31,994 bases of DNA, taken from a virus. The stretch lies in IMG/VR virus record IMGVR_UViG_3300025311_000013, positions 1 through 31,994 of that record, one strand, 5' to 3'. Each line of letters starts with the position of its first letter. Position 1 is the stretch's first letter. Below the pieces are notes generated by a model. That model was not told the DNA's origin, searched no databases, and was given only the letters and a program-made list of their open reading frames with translations. Made by a program: the position numbers and the translations under genes. This document shows, in pieces, positions 15,488 to 23,714 of this stretch.

Positions 15488-16408
15488 TTAGTCGGCTTCT
15501 GCGGCAGGAATAACGATACCGTTGGTACCGGCTTCTTCCGTTGCCTTTGTATCGAAGAAATCCATTCCAGTACCGGCAACCACGTTGGAGGCCAATGTGG
15601 TATGGCGGCCTGAGATGGCGACTCGATTGAATACGCCAGTCGTATTGCCGGTTGTGAATGTCACAACGGCTGTGGCGGCTTTGGTGTTCTTGAATACGCA
15701 ATCCTCTACCAATGCGAGAGTTGCGGTTGCTTCATCCATCAAGACGCCAGTTGAGAAGGCGCCTTGAACGTAACACTTGCGGATCTTCGGTCGAGCGACA
15801 GCGGCTTCAAGAGAGAGCCAGGAAACACAATCAACCGTGACGTTGTAGGCTTCTACACCCTCAACGAGCAGGTCATCACCACCTGATGCAATAGTGATTA
15901 TGTCAGTCTTGTTCTCGGTCGCTACAGAACCAAGATGCCAGGTGTTCCGGATGGTGCAGCCAGCAGCGGCTACGTTGATGTCAGAAGTCTGAGCATCAGT
16001 AAGCGGAGCTGCAAAGCGGATATTCTCAATGGTAACGCCTGCGGCTGTGACGTTGATGACATCAATCGTTCCGTTGCCGGTAATGGTCGGGCGCTTGGTA
16101 CCTGAACCCAAACCGACTATCGACACGCCAATCTTGTCGACGGTGATAGCGGTTGCGCGGGTCTCGGTGTAGTCCTGGGAAACATAGATGACATCGCCGG
16201 CGTTATCGGTAGCAGCAGCTATTGCGTCGACAATAGTGTTGTATACAGACGGCTTGCCGTTCTCGTAGACGGTGTAGTGTTCTTGGTGGAACGCTGCGTA
16301 ATTCGTGGCCGTCGCTAGTTTGACCCAGAAGACGTGTCCAGAACCACTGCCGGTCCTAAGAAAAGAGGCAAGCAGTGAACCGATGATTTGAATAATTCGG
16401 TTGAACAT
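15488..16408 (-). CDS. Right-handed beta-helix spike-like protein
   Basis: A 306-aa protein. A short N-terminal hydrophobic segment is followed by successive coils of the parallel beta-helix type: INVTAAGVTIENIRF, INVAAAGCTIRNTW, ITIASGGDDLLVEGVEAYN, PKIRKCYVQG and LALVEDCVFKNT. This is the fold of phage tailspikes and pectate lyases, so it may bind or cut a surface polysaccharide. No catalytic set can be named. It lies directly downstream of the coat gene. Confidence 0.65.
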   Translation of the reverse strand: MFNRIIQIIGSLLASFLRTGSGSGHVFWVKLATATNYAAFHQEHYTVYENGKPSVYNTIVDAIAAATDNAGDVIYVSQDYTETRATAITVDKIGVSIVGLGSGTKRPTITGNGTIDVINVTAAGVTIENIRFAAPLTDAQTSDINVAAAGCTIRNTWHLGSVATENKTDIITIASGGDDLLVEGVEAYNVTVDCVSWLSLEAAVARPKIRKCYVQGAFSTGVLMDEATATLALVEDCVFKNTKAATAVVTFTTGNTTGVFNRVAISGRHTTLASNVVAGTGMDFFDTKATEEAGTNGIVIPAAEAD

Positions 16409-16475
16409 GAAATGTCCTAGTTGGTATGAGTCGCTCTTGTTTTAAAATGCGGGCTCTTACCGTTAATTAAGGAGA

Positions 16476-16500
16476 TTCGGGTCTGACCTGCCTACCCGAA
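16476..16500. other. Hairpin after the coat gene
   Basis: A perfect 7-bp stem (16476-16482 with 16494-16500) and 11-nt loop in the gap between coat and spike genes. No T tract follows on the minus strand. It may stabilise or process the late mRNA, or act as a weak terminator. Confidence 0.4.
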
Positions 16501-16538
16501 GGGGCTAAAAGAAATTAGCTCTCTCTACGTGCTAAGGA

Positions 16539-17747
16539 TTAGACGTAGTTGAAGGTGTTGACTTTGACGTTGACGAGCTTCTTGGCTCCGTCAGCGAAGG
16601 TCTTTTTGCCGAACAGGGTGTAAGGAATTACCTTGTGGCCCAGTCTGGCTTCTGCCTTCTCAACTTGAACGGTTGGATTCTTCTGGATGACCATGTCAAC
16701 TGCGCCTTTAACGCCGAACATGAGTTGGGACATGCAAAGGGTTGTTGACCAGCCATCAGTGGCATCGGTCAGGGTTTCCGAAACAATCGGCGCGCCCGCG
16801 CCGCGGTAGGTGATGTTCATCCAGTCGGAGCCTGGGACATCAGTGGCCGTGACACCGTAGAACTTGGCCTGGTTTTCCGCAGAGAGAGCAACCTGGGTCG
16901 AGTTTGTGGTTCCTGGCGCGTTAAACAAGGCAGCCAGGCTGACACGGGTTGCGTCCACATTTGCGCCTATCAAGACGTTGCCAGCGGTAGAACCGATGGA
17001 AGAAACGAACGTGATGGTGACGCCATTGAAAACGAGGGTGTCGGTGTTGGTCGGCTGGGTGGCGAGGTTTAGCCGGCCAGTCCAGTAAGAACCGTTCGAG
17101 ACGTAGAGATCAAAACCGTAATAGCGGCCGACATGGCCGTTTTCTCCGGTCTTATCGCCCAAGGCGGATTCCTTGCCTGCAAGATATTCAAGCAGGACTT
17201 GGTAAACATCTGGGGTGAGGTTTGCGAACGCGCCGCCGTCAGACCAGGTGTTCAATCGTCCGAGCTTCTTCTGGGCCAGGGCGAACATCTTTTGGATGTT
17301 GGCAGTGGTGATGGTGGCTCCGTTGCCAGATGTGCCACCAAAGGAAGCATCGTCGATTGTGGATGTGGCGTTGGCGACTTCCGCCAGATACCAACCGTTG
17401 ATGATGTTGGTCATCTGGTTTGAGGTGTCTTCGGTATATCGAGCTCGCTCGTTGAAGTTCGATTGAATTTCGTCGAGGTCGTCGATGTAGAACGGAATAA
17501 CCGGGGTCTTATCAACGGCCAAAGATTCGGCCGTGTCGGTCAAATCTTGGAAGATGACATCAGTACCCCTGGTGTAGTCCTGCGGGACAGTGGCCGAACG
17601 ATATACTCGCTTGACGGTGTCGCCGACTTGAAGGTCAGACTCCAATCGGAAGTTGGCCTGAGGGCGGAAGACGTTCTTTGTCCAGAACTTCTCCTGCATC
17701 TCTCTGGCCCAAATCGTTGGGAATGACGCTGATAGTGAGTTTGCTAT
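16539..17747 (-). CDS. Major coat protein, P22-like HK97 fold, apparent ATA start
   Basis: The first ATG (17699) would start inside a conserved segment. Extending the frame gives (M)ANSLSASFPTIWAREMQEKF, the usual beginning of P22-like coat proteins, with the Met position encoded by ATA at 17747; no ATG, GTG or TTG is available there. The product is 402 aa. GDTVKRVYRSATVPQDYTRG and PVIPFYIDDLDEIQS are core coat motifs. Residues of about 225-335 look like an inserted beta domain (LVFNGVTITFVSSIGSTAGN), in the manner of the P22 I-domain. It follows the scaffold gene. Leader TTAACCCCACCCAT, no Shine-Dalgarno site. Confidence 0.8.
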   Translation of the reverse strand: MANSLSASFPTIWAREMQEKFWTKNVFRPQANFRLESDLQVGDTVKRVYRSATVPQDYTRGTDVIFQDLTDTAESLAVDKTPVIPFYIDDLDEIQSNFNERARYTEDTSNQMTNIINGWYLAEVANATSTIDDASFGGTSGNGATITTANIQKMFALAQKKLGRLNTWSDGGAFANLTPDVYQVLLEYLAGKESALGDKTGENGHVGRYYGFDLYVSNGSYWTGRLNLATQPTNTDTLVFNGVTITFVSSIGSTAGNVLIGANVDATRVSLAALFNAPGTTNSTQVALSAENQAKFYGVTATDVPGSDWMNITYRGAGAPIVSETLTDATDGWSTTLCMSQLMFGVKGAVDMVIQKNPTVQVEKAEARLGHKVIPYTLFGKKTFADGAKKLVNVKVNTFNYV

Positions 17748-17785
17748 ATGGGTGGGGTTAATATTTCGTTAGCCCCGTTTTGCCT

Positions 17786-18667
17786 CTATTTGGCTCGCTG
17801 CATTGGCGAACCCTTTTGGTGTTCTTGCATCCAGATTGAGAACTTCTTGAATGTCGCGTCGTCCATCTTCTCGATGGCTACGGGGTCATTCTGGATAGCT
17901 TCGAAATCTAGTACGGGTTCAGAAGCAGCCGTTCCACCTCTCGATGGTTCTGCCGTCTTCTTTCCCGGTTCGATTTCGGGCTTCACATAGCCGAAATACA
18001 ATTCGGCCAGTTCTTTCTGGAAGTAGGGCTCTCCGTCAGGGGCCTTATCTGTGGAGTAAGCGAGCTCAAGGAGCTTGTCCCTGTGCTCTCCAATAGGCTC
18101 GTCCTTGAACGTGGAAGCGAGGCGGTCTACGCGGGTATTAAACGCGCTGATCTCGGCTTGCTGTTCCTGCTCTTCTCTTCTCGCGACGACAAGATCTTGG
18201 ACTTCTTTTGGAAGTTCAACCTTCACGCCGGCTCGTGCCGCGGCGACTATGTCGGCCAGGACGTTCTCGTCAATATTGTGCTTCTCAGCAAGCGCCTTGA
18301 TGTCAGCTGATGCCTCTGCTGCGGGTTTAGTCGCAACTGACGCAAGCTTGACCTCAAGGTCGGCTGCTTTCGCTTCCGCGGCAGCAGCTCGTTCCTCAGC
18401 GATGTGAGCCTTCTCCAATAGTTTGGCAATGGGCTTTGGCTTGGGTTTGAATTTCCCTTCAGGATCCTTGACTGGCTCAGGGACTGGTTCCTTTGCAGGT
18501 TCCGGCTTTACGGGCTCAGGTGCGGGATTCTCCGGTTTAGCTTCCGGTTTGGTTTCTTCAACCTTGGCCGGCTCGGACGCTGGTTCTGGTTTCAGGTCAG
18601 CGACCGCTTCGGCTGGTAGAGTTGTTTTGACACCTTCTACCTCGGTGATAACTGGCACGTCAGACAT
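17786..18667 (-). CDS. Scaffolding protein
   Basis: A 293-aa, highly charged protein. Residues 20-75 are Pro/Glu/Lys repeats (KPEPAKEPVPEPVKDPEGKF), 80-130 a coiled coil (AHIAEERAAAAEAKAADLE), then helices, ending in a short helix (DDATFKKFSIWMQEHQKG). Composition and place just before the coat gene are those of scaffold proteins, which guide shell assembly and then leave. The start has AAGGA 6 nt upstream, one of the few structural genes with a plausible Shine-Dalgarno site. Confidence 0.75.
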   Translation of the reverse strand: MSDVPVITEVEGVKTTLPAEAVADLKPEPASEPAKVEETKPEAKPENPAPEPVKPEPAKEPVPEPVKDPEGKFKPKPKPIAKLLEKAHIAEERAAAAEAKAADLEVKLASVATKPAAEASADIKALAEKHNIDENVLADIVAAARAGVKVELPKEVQDLVVARREEQEQQAEISAFNTRVDRLASTFKDEPIGEHRDKLLELAYSTDKAPDGEPYFQKELAELYFGYVKPEIEPGKKTAEPSRGGTAASEPVLDFEAIQNDPVAIEKMDDATFKKFSIWMQEHQKGSPMQRAK

Positions 18668-18735
18668 GTTTGTCCTTCGGTTAATTCTTTGGGTTGGCCA
18701 ATACAGGCCAAGAGCCGATTTTGGGTTGTCCGGCT

Positions 18736-18761
18736 AAACAAAAGCTCCCTAATTGGGAGCT
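18736..18761 (-). terminator. Likely intrinsic terminator
   Basis: A perfect 7-bp stem (18761-18755 with 18749-18743) and 5-nt loop are followed on the minus strand by TTTTGTTT. It lies just before the scaffold gene, so it could limit read-through from the genes to the right or tune coat/scaffold levels. Confidence 0.65.
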
Positions 18762-18779
18762 AGATAACCGAGCCCGAGG

Positions 18780-18836
18780 AAGACGCTAATCAGACCTCAG
18801 GCGCGAGTACTCAGCGCCCAAACGAATTAGCGTCTT
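18780..18836. ncRNA. Long hairpin with inner stem
   Basis: An 11-bp perfect outer stem (18780-18790 with 18826-18836) encloses a GGCGC/GCGCC stem whose loop holds the palindrome GAGTACTC. It lies only 19 bp from the terminator hairpin and fills most of the 190-bp gap. Either strand could fold. It may be an RNA element upstream of the scaffold gene. Confidence 0.45.
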
Positions 18837-18857
18837 TAGTTGTTCAAATAGAAGGAA

Positions 18858-19016
18858 CTATTTCTTGGAGTCTTGAAGTTCCGCAGAAAAGCGGAGGTTG
18901 CCCTGGACATGCTCGACAGCGTTCTTTTTGCTGGTGGCGTTCTGGACGGCGATTATCGCCATGTCCTTATCGGTGCGAGGAAACTTGATGCGGACTATAT
19001 AAGTCTGCTTCTTCAT
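18858..19016 (-). CDS. 52-aa hypothetical protein
   Basis: A short basic ORF (MKKQTYIVRIKFPRTDKDM...) with a beta-alpha look. It overlaps the upstream stop as ATGA, so translation is coupled, which supports it. Last gene before the double-hairpin gap. I do not recognise it. Confidence 0.6.
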   Translation of the reverse strand: MKKQTYIVRIKFPRTDKDMAIIAVQNATSKKNAVEHVQGNLRFSAELQDSKK

Positions 19017-19228
19017 CTCACGGAACCGCCTATTTTAGAGGCGTACTGCTCGGCCAGCTTGGCGAAGTTCTCGCCATGATCAGCTTGGGAATAGGTGCGG
19101 ACAATATTGCCGTCCCTACCGATAACATCGGCTGACAGCTTCGATACGACCTTGATCTCTTCTGCAACCGGGGTGCTGTTCACCGACTCATTTACTGGTT
19201 CGGCTACAACTTTCTTTGCTCTTCGCAT
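19013..19228 (-). CDS. 71-aa hypothetical protein
   Basis: A basic N-terminus (MRRAKKVVAEP), a disordered middle and a C-terminal motif DGNIVRTYSQADHGENFAKL that I have seen in small phage proteins between head genes. Function unknown. The start lies 4 bp after the upstream stop; the coding end of that gene supplies a TTAACC stretch ahead of the ATG. Confidence 0.6.
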   Translation of the reverse strand: MRRAKKVVAEPVNESVNSTPVAEEIKVVSKLSADVIGRDGNIVRTYSQADHGENFAKLAEQYASKIGGSVR

Positions 19229-19232
19229 GAGT

Positions 19233-19469
19233 TTATTGGGTTAATTGTTCAAGTAATTTAGCTATAGCTCCACAGAAACTCTGGACGTTCTTATCGAAGT
19301 TCTTCCCCTTCATCATGTTGCGAAGGACGTTGTCTTCGAACTTGCCTGTGCGGAACTCCTTCTTGTACGAAATGGATATCTTTCGGGTCCTTGGATAGGC
19401 CGAAATCAGGATGACGTTGTCGTCCGTCAGTACTAGTGGTGGGACTTTATTGCTTTGAAATGGCCACAT
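19233..19469 (-). CDS. 78-aa hypothetical protein
   Basis: ATG at 19469 is chosen; a TTG directly before it is possible. The protein has two beta strands (VILISAYPRTRKISISY) and a basic helix (NVLRNMMKGKNFDKNVQ). It overlaps the upstream gene by 23 nt. I do not recognise it. Confidence 0.55.
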   Translation of the reverse strand: MWPFQSNKVPPLVLTDDNVILISAYPRTRKISISYKKEFRTGKFEDNVLRNMMKGKNFDKNVQSFCGAIAKLLEQLTQ

Positions 19470-19794
19470 CAAGCATTTGTTTAATTTCAGCCTCTATACC
19501 GGTCTTGTCGGGGTTGAATACGTCTAGGAACTTCCTTGCCTGAGCTTTTCGCTCGTACAGCGTGATTCGCTCCCGCTCTGTCAGATTGTCTTGTTCGGAG
19601 AGTAAGACCTTACAGCGGTCAATTTCTTGCGTTAGGTAGGAAATGTACTCGACGATAGCGGGATGGAGGGACAGCTTCTCGGAGGAGATAGCTGATTGGA
19701 GTCTATATTCCAAGTTTAGCACATTGGAAATACTCTCGCTATCAAACCCGCCTTCTAAAACCAATTTCTTCAGTTGTTCGAGTTCTGGATTCAT
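19447..19794 (-). CDS. 115-aa helical hypothetical protein
   Basis: Mostly alpha-helical and acidic (LEQLKKLVLEGGFDSES, YLTQEIDRCKVLL), possibly an assembly helper. The start overlaps the upstream stop (ATGA), so it is coupled to the 291-aa gene. Function unknown. Confidence 0.6.
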   Translation of the reverse strand: MNPELEQLKKLVLEGGFDSESISNVLNLEYRLQSAISSEKLSLHPAIVEYISYLTQEIDRCKVLLSEQDNLTERERITLYERKAQARKFLDVFNPDKTGIEAEIKQMLDVAISKQ

Positions 19795-20666
19795 ACGGGA
19801 GCGACGGGTTTAATCGTAATCGGCATCTTAACCATCTTGTAAGTGGGACCCATTGTTTCAACCTCACCTTCAAACCGGATATCAAGCAACTTCCTGACGT
19901 TGGCCTGCATCTCGGATACGTCATCCAGAAAGAAGGACTCCATTTTCTTCACCAGGTCGGCGGCAACCGTCAGGCGGTCAACCACTACCTTCATCTCGTC
20001 CAGTGTTTGCTGAACGTCAACCTTTCGGATTTCGTTTAGGACAGGTGAAAGGTCGGTAGGCGTAGGCTCCGGGAGCCGGATGGCTTTCACGGCTGCCTCT
20101 AGACGCTTGCCTGTGAGGTCGAGCTTCTCGATTAGAGGGCCTAAATCTGTTTTCTCAGCCTCAGGAATGCGTATCCCGTCAACAGACTGCTTCAATACTT
20201 CCATTGCCTTTAGAAACGGCTTCAAATCGGTTTCAGGAATTACGGTCTGCTCCGGCTTGGGTATTCCTTTTACGGCCTCATCGACCATTTTCCGAATTCG
20301 CTTGTAGTCGATGTCTGGTCCGCCATTCCACATGTCGCCGTAGCGCCTGGTGTAGGGGTCGAAAGCTATGATCTGGGCTATGTTCACGAACTCGGCGGTG
20401 TTGGCAGACTTGTAGCGGATAGAGATAAAACCGGGTGTCATGAGCTCAGATGGAGCAAGTTGCAGGTAGTAGGTGCCTGGCTGGTTGGTCGTATCAATGG
20501 CTACCAGAGTATTTATCGAGTTTGTTGGCGCGTTGCCGTTGATGGAAATCTTGGCCCTACCGCCGCCCTCCCCCGTTTCCGGAGTGATCCCGTCGGTAGC
20601 ATCTACCGTGTAGATGTATGCCCTGCTTTTAAGTTGGTCGGCCTCTCCTATCTGGATGAATTGCAT
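19791..20666 (-). CDS. Virion protein: beta-sandwich head plus helical stalk
   Basis: A 291-aa protein. Residues 1-100 are a beta-rich domain (RAKISINGNAPTNSINTLVA ... GTYYLQLAPSEL) of the type found at the N-terminus of phage fibre or baseplate proteins. Residues 120-270 are helical with regular proline breaks (IPKPEQTVIPETDLKPFLKA). The insertion block lies 13 bp upstream and has removed its contact with the 359-aa gene; the restored leader reads TTTTAACCCATACATGAATG. A tail or head-spike role is inferred. Confidence 0.5.
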   Translation of the reverse strand: MQFIQIGEADQLKSRAYIYTVDATDGITPETGEGGGRAKISINGNAPTNSINTLVAIDTTNQPGTYYLQLAPSELMTPGFISIRYKSANTAEFVNIAQIIAFDPYTRRYGDMWNGGPDIDYKRIRKMVDEAVKGIPKPEQTVIPETDLKPFLKAMEVLKQSVDGIRIPEAEKTDLGPLIEKLDLTGKRLEAAVKAIRLPEPTPTDLSPVLNEIRKVDVQQTLDEMKVVVDRLTVAADLVKKMESFFLDDVSEMQANVRKLLDIRFEGEVETMGPTYKMVKMPITIKPVAPV

Positions 20667-20670
20667 TCAT

Positions 20671-20679
20671 GTATGGGTT
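20671..20679. repeat. 9-bp target duplication, left copy
   Basis: GTATGGGTT directly before the left terminal repeat is identical to 25326-25334 directly after the right one. Nine bases is a normal duplication for IS4-family elements. Confidence 0.9.
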
Positions 20680-20821
20680 CAGTAGTGTCCGGTTAATTTC
20701 AGGATCACTGACTTGAAAGCCAATAGTGATGCGGGGTTCTGGGCGACAGGAGGTGTCCCCGACTTGAATTGGAAATCGCCACGTGCGCTAGCGTTCCGGT
20801 GTTCACGAACCCGGAGCCGAC

Positions 20822-21596
20822 ATGTATCTTGGCAAGACGCTGTTCGCGCAGGTCATGGAGTTCCTGCCGTGGAAGACCTTCCATCGCATCGTGGATCGCT
20901 ACGCCGGCGATCACCGGATCCGGACCCTCAGTTGTGCGGAGCAGTTTCGCATCATGGCGTTCGCGCAGCTGACCTACCGCGAGAGCTTGCGCGATATCGA
21001 GGCGTGCCTGGCCGCGCAAGCGGGCAAGCTGTACCACATGGGCATCGGCGAGGCGGTGGCGCGCTCGACGTTGGCCGATGCCAACGAAGTGCGCGACTGG
21101 CGGATCTACTTCGAGTTTGCCCAGCGGTTGATCGTCAAAGCCCGGGCGCTCTACGTCGGCGAGGACTTCGGTGTGGAGCTGGCCAATACCGTCTATGCGC
21201 TCGATGCCACAACCATCGATCTGTGTCTGTCGATGTTCCCATGGGCACCCTTTCGGTCCACCAAGGCCGCCGTGAAGCTGCACACGCTGCTCGACCTGCG
21301 CGGCTCGATTCCTACCTTTATTCACGTCTCCGATGGCACGCTGCACGATGTAAATGTCCTGGACTTGCTCATCATCGAAGCCGGCGCCTTCTACATCATG
21401 GACCGCGGCTACCTGGACTTCGAGCGGCTCTACGCGCTGGACCAGGCGGGCGGCTTCTTTGTCACGCGCGCCAAACGGAACCTCGATGCCCGACGGGTGT
21501 ACTCGTCGCCGGTGGATCGCAGCAGCGGGCTGATTTGCGACCAGACCATCGCGCTCAACGGCTTCTACGCCGCCAAGCACTACCCCGGGCACCTGC
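20822..21596 (+). pseudogene. IS4 transposase, 5' part
   Basis: The first 258 codons of a DDE transposase with D128 (YALDATTID) and D194 (IMDRGYLDF). The frame is intact until the IS3-family insertion. Joined to 24918-25312 it gives a continuous 389-aa protein ending in NQLKLFEF, full length for the family, so only the insertion broke it. Confidence 0.88.
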
Positions 21597-21668
21597 CCTC
21601 CCTGCCAAGATAGCTGAGACACTTTCCCTATCGGAAATTACGGTGCAGGGCGGGGAGGTGCAAGGACC

Positions 21669-22108
21669 TTGATGAACCCGATCCGCAGGATGCTGGTAGA
21701 CCAGTCGCCCGTGGGAGAGCCGGAGCGGAGGGGCGACGAGCGAAGCGAGGCGCCCCGTAGCGAAGGGTCTCCCACGGGCGAGCGCGCGGTCGCCCCGGTG
21801 CCGCCCGACCCCGAAGTGCCGGCCCGCCACGTCCGGCGACGCTTCACGACTGCCTACAAGCTCGAGATCTTGCGGAAAGCGGACGCGTGTCAGCGGCCCG
21901 GCGAGCTCGGGGCCTTGTTGCGCCGCGAAGGGCTCTACTCGTCGCATCTGGTGACCTGGCGCCGCCAGCGCGCGCACGGCTTGACGCCCAAACCACGCGG
22001 TCGGAAGAAGACGGCGGTCGATCCGCGGGTGAAGAAGTTGGAGCAGGAGAATCGGCGCCTGACGTTGCGGCTGGACAAGGCGGAGGCCATCATCGCGTTC
22101 CAAAAAAA
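21669..22108 (+). pseudogene. IS3 OrfA, 5' part
   Basis: A HTH_Tnp_1-type protein: HVRRRFTTAYKLEILRKAD then SSHLVTWRRQ and a leucine-zipper region (VKKLEQENRRLTLRLDKAEA). The IS110-family element interrupts it right after IIAFQK; the rest (KVAELLGIPLKPFESDETD, stop) is at 23715-23774. The first ~50 residues are encoded by a palindromic repeat and look like a late extension. Confidence 0.8.
21705..21781. repeat. REP-like palindrome within OrfA
   Basis: Perfect 14-bp arms (21705-21718 and 21768-21781) enclose a second GGGGCG/CGCCCC pair and the low-complexity GAGCGAAGCGAG stretch. The build is that of small palindromic repeats (REP/MITE-like). It keeps the OrfA frame open. Confidence 0.6.
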
Positions 22109-22110
22109 CT

Positions 22111-22345
22111 CTCGGGCCCGGCGCGGCCGTCCCACCTGCTGGACGAGAAACTCCCAACCAGCTACTGTCGTGCGCCCCGGGGGGAGTGGCCGCCAGCTTA
22201 TTGGTGTCCTTACGAACCCGTAAAAAAACATGGTCCGGGGGTGTCTTGCGCACTTGATAGTGGTGACGCCCTCACGGCGATCCCGTTTAGGAAAGTGATC
22301 GATTGCGCCACCCCTGCTCCCGGGCATTCCGAGGAGGTTATCGAC
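22111..22345 (+). ncRNA. Candidate bridge-RNA region of the IS110 element
   Basis: IS110-group elements (for example IS621) express a bridge RNA from the non-coding left end, whose loops pair with target and donor DNA. This 235-nt left end has no gene and lies in the right place. I did not resolve the guide loops, so this rests on family knowledge. Confidence 0.4.
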
Positions 22346-23713
22346 ATGCCCAGGACAAAGCCGCGCACGCGATCATCGAAGCAGCTGTCCACGATCCATC
22401 CCGATGCCGCCGGCCTCGATGTGGGTTCGACGTTTCACGTCGTGGCCGTACCCGGCGACCGGGACGACCAACCGGTGCGGACGTTTCGGACCTTCACCAG
22501 CGATCTCCACCAGTTGGCGGATTGGCTGAAGGCGGTCGGCATCACGACGGTCGCGATGGAGTCGACGGGGGTCTACTGGATTCCTGTCTTCGAGATCCTC
22601 GAAGCGCGGGGCTTCGAGGTGCTGCTGGTGAATGCCCGCGACGCGAAGAACGTGCCCGGCCGGAAGACGGATGTGAACGATGCGCAGTGGTTGCAGCAGC
22701 TCCACCAATATGGACTGCTGCGCGGAAGCTTCCGGCCACGAGACGGCGTCGTTCGCCTTCGTGCGTATTTGCGCCATCGCGAACGGCTGGTCGACTACGC
22801 CGCCGCGCACATTCAACAGATGCAGAAGGCGCTCATACAAATGAACGTGCAGCTCCATCACGTGGTGTCCGACATCACGGGGCTCACGGGCCTGCGCATC
22901 ATTCGCGCCATCGTGGCTGGCAATCACGCACCCGAGCAGTTGGCGACATTTCGGGATGTGCGATGCCACGCCTCGGAGGAGACCATCCGCGAGGCGCTGA
23001 CCGGCAACTATCGGCCTGAGCACGTCTTTGCCCTGCGACACGCGCTCGAGATCTACGACGTGCACCAGACCAAGATCGCCGAGTGCGACGTTGAAATCGA
23101 AGCGATCTTGGCGATATTGAACGACGCGCGTCAGGCGCCTCGCGATCCGCTCCCGTCTGTGCGGCACGCCAAAGCCCGCAACGAACCCAGATTCGAGGCG
23201 CGGCCTGCGCTCTACACCTTGCTGGGCGCCGATCTGACCCAGATCCACGGATTCGGTCCCTACACCGTGTTACGACTCGTCGGCGAGTGCGGCGACGACA
23301 TGCGCAAATGGCCGACGGACAAGCACTTCACCTCGTGGTTGAGCCTCGCACCCGGCAACAAGATCTCGGGCGGCCGTGTACTCAGCTCGAAAACGCGTCG
23401 GTCGGCGAACCGGGCGGCCGCGCTGCTTCGGATCGCGGCCGTCAACGTGGGCCGGACCGACACCGCCCTCGGCGCCTTCTATCGGCGCCTGGCCGCCCGC
23501 ATCGGGAAAGCGAAGGCCGTGACCGCGACCGCTCGGAAACTCGCCGTCCTGTTCTACCGAGCCCTTCGATTCGGCCTGGCGTACGCCGATCCCGGTGCGT
23601 CTCACTACGAAGCACGATACCGGCAGCGCGTGGTCCACACCCTGCACCGGCGCGCGCGCGAATTGGGATTCACTCTTGTCGCGAACTCGGCGGCCGGGGC
23701 TGGAGTTTCTTAG
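22346..23713 (+). CDS. IS110-family DEDD transposase
   Basis: A 455-aa protein, probably intact. N-terminal RuvC-like DEDD residues are D25 (GLDVGST), E72 (AMESTGVYW), D109 and D112 (RKTDVNDAQW). The C-terminal Tnp20 region has IHGFGPYTVLRLVGECGD and LSLAPGNKISGG, where the catalytic serine lies. The start at 22346 is fixed by GAGGAGG 8 nt upstream; a longer frame from 21887 is only the unused antisense-like extension through OrfA. It would move the element through a circular form with the bridge RNA. Confidence 0.9.
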   Translation: MPRTKPRTRSSKQLSTIHPDAAGLDVGSTFHVVAVPGDRDDQPVRTFRTFTSDLHQLADWLKAVGITTVAMESTGVYWIPVFEILEARGFEVLLVNARDAKNVPGRKTDVNDAQWLQQLHQYGLLRGSFRPRDGVVRLRAYLRHRERLVDYAAAHIQQMQKALIQMNVQLHHVVSDITGLTGLRIIRAIVAGNHAPEQLATFRDVRCHASEETIREALTGNYRPEHVFALRHALEIYDVHQTKIAECDVEIEAILAILNDARQAPRDPLPSVRHAKARNEPRFEARPALYTLLGADLTQIHGFGPYTVLRLVGECGDDMRKWPTDKHFTSWLSLAPGNKISGGRVLSSKTRRSANRAAALLRIAAVNVGRTDTALGAFYRRLAARIGKAKAVTATARKLAVLFYRALRFGLAYADPGASHYEARYRQRVVHTLHRRARELGFTLVANSAAGAGVS

Positions 23714-23714
23714 G

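Larger units (their letters stand above)
22109..23714 (+). mobile_element. IS110-family element inside the IS3 OrfA
   Basis: Limits follow from the split OrfA: AFQK before an A7 run, KVAELLG after it. The element has about 235 bp of non-coding left end, one transposase and almost no right end, and no terminal inverted repeats, as usual for IS110. The A-rich junction leaves the exact ends uncertain by about 3 bp. Confidence 0.78.

Noticed and set aside
20705-21622. Long minus-strand ORF of 305 aa
   Set aside because: It is the antisense of the IS4 transposase; the plus frame has all catalytic residues.
21887-22345. Long N-terminal extension of the IS110 transposase
   Set aside because: It crosses the OrfA fragment and the IS110 left end; the start at 22346 has a strong ribosome site and a normal family N-terminus.
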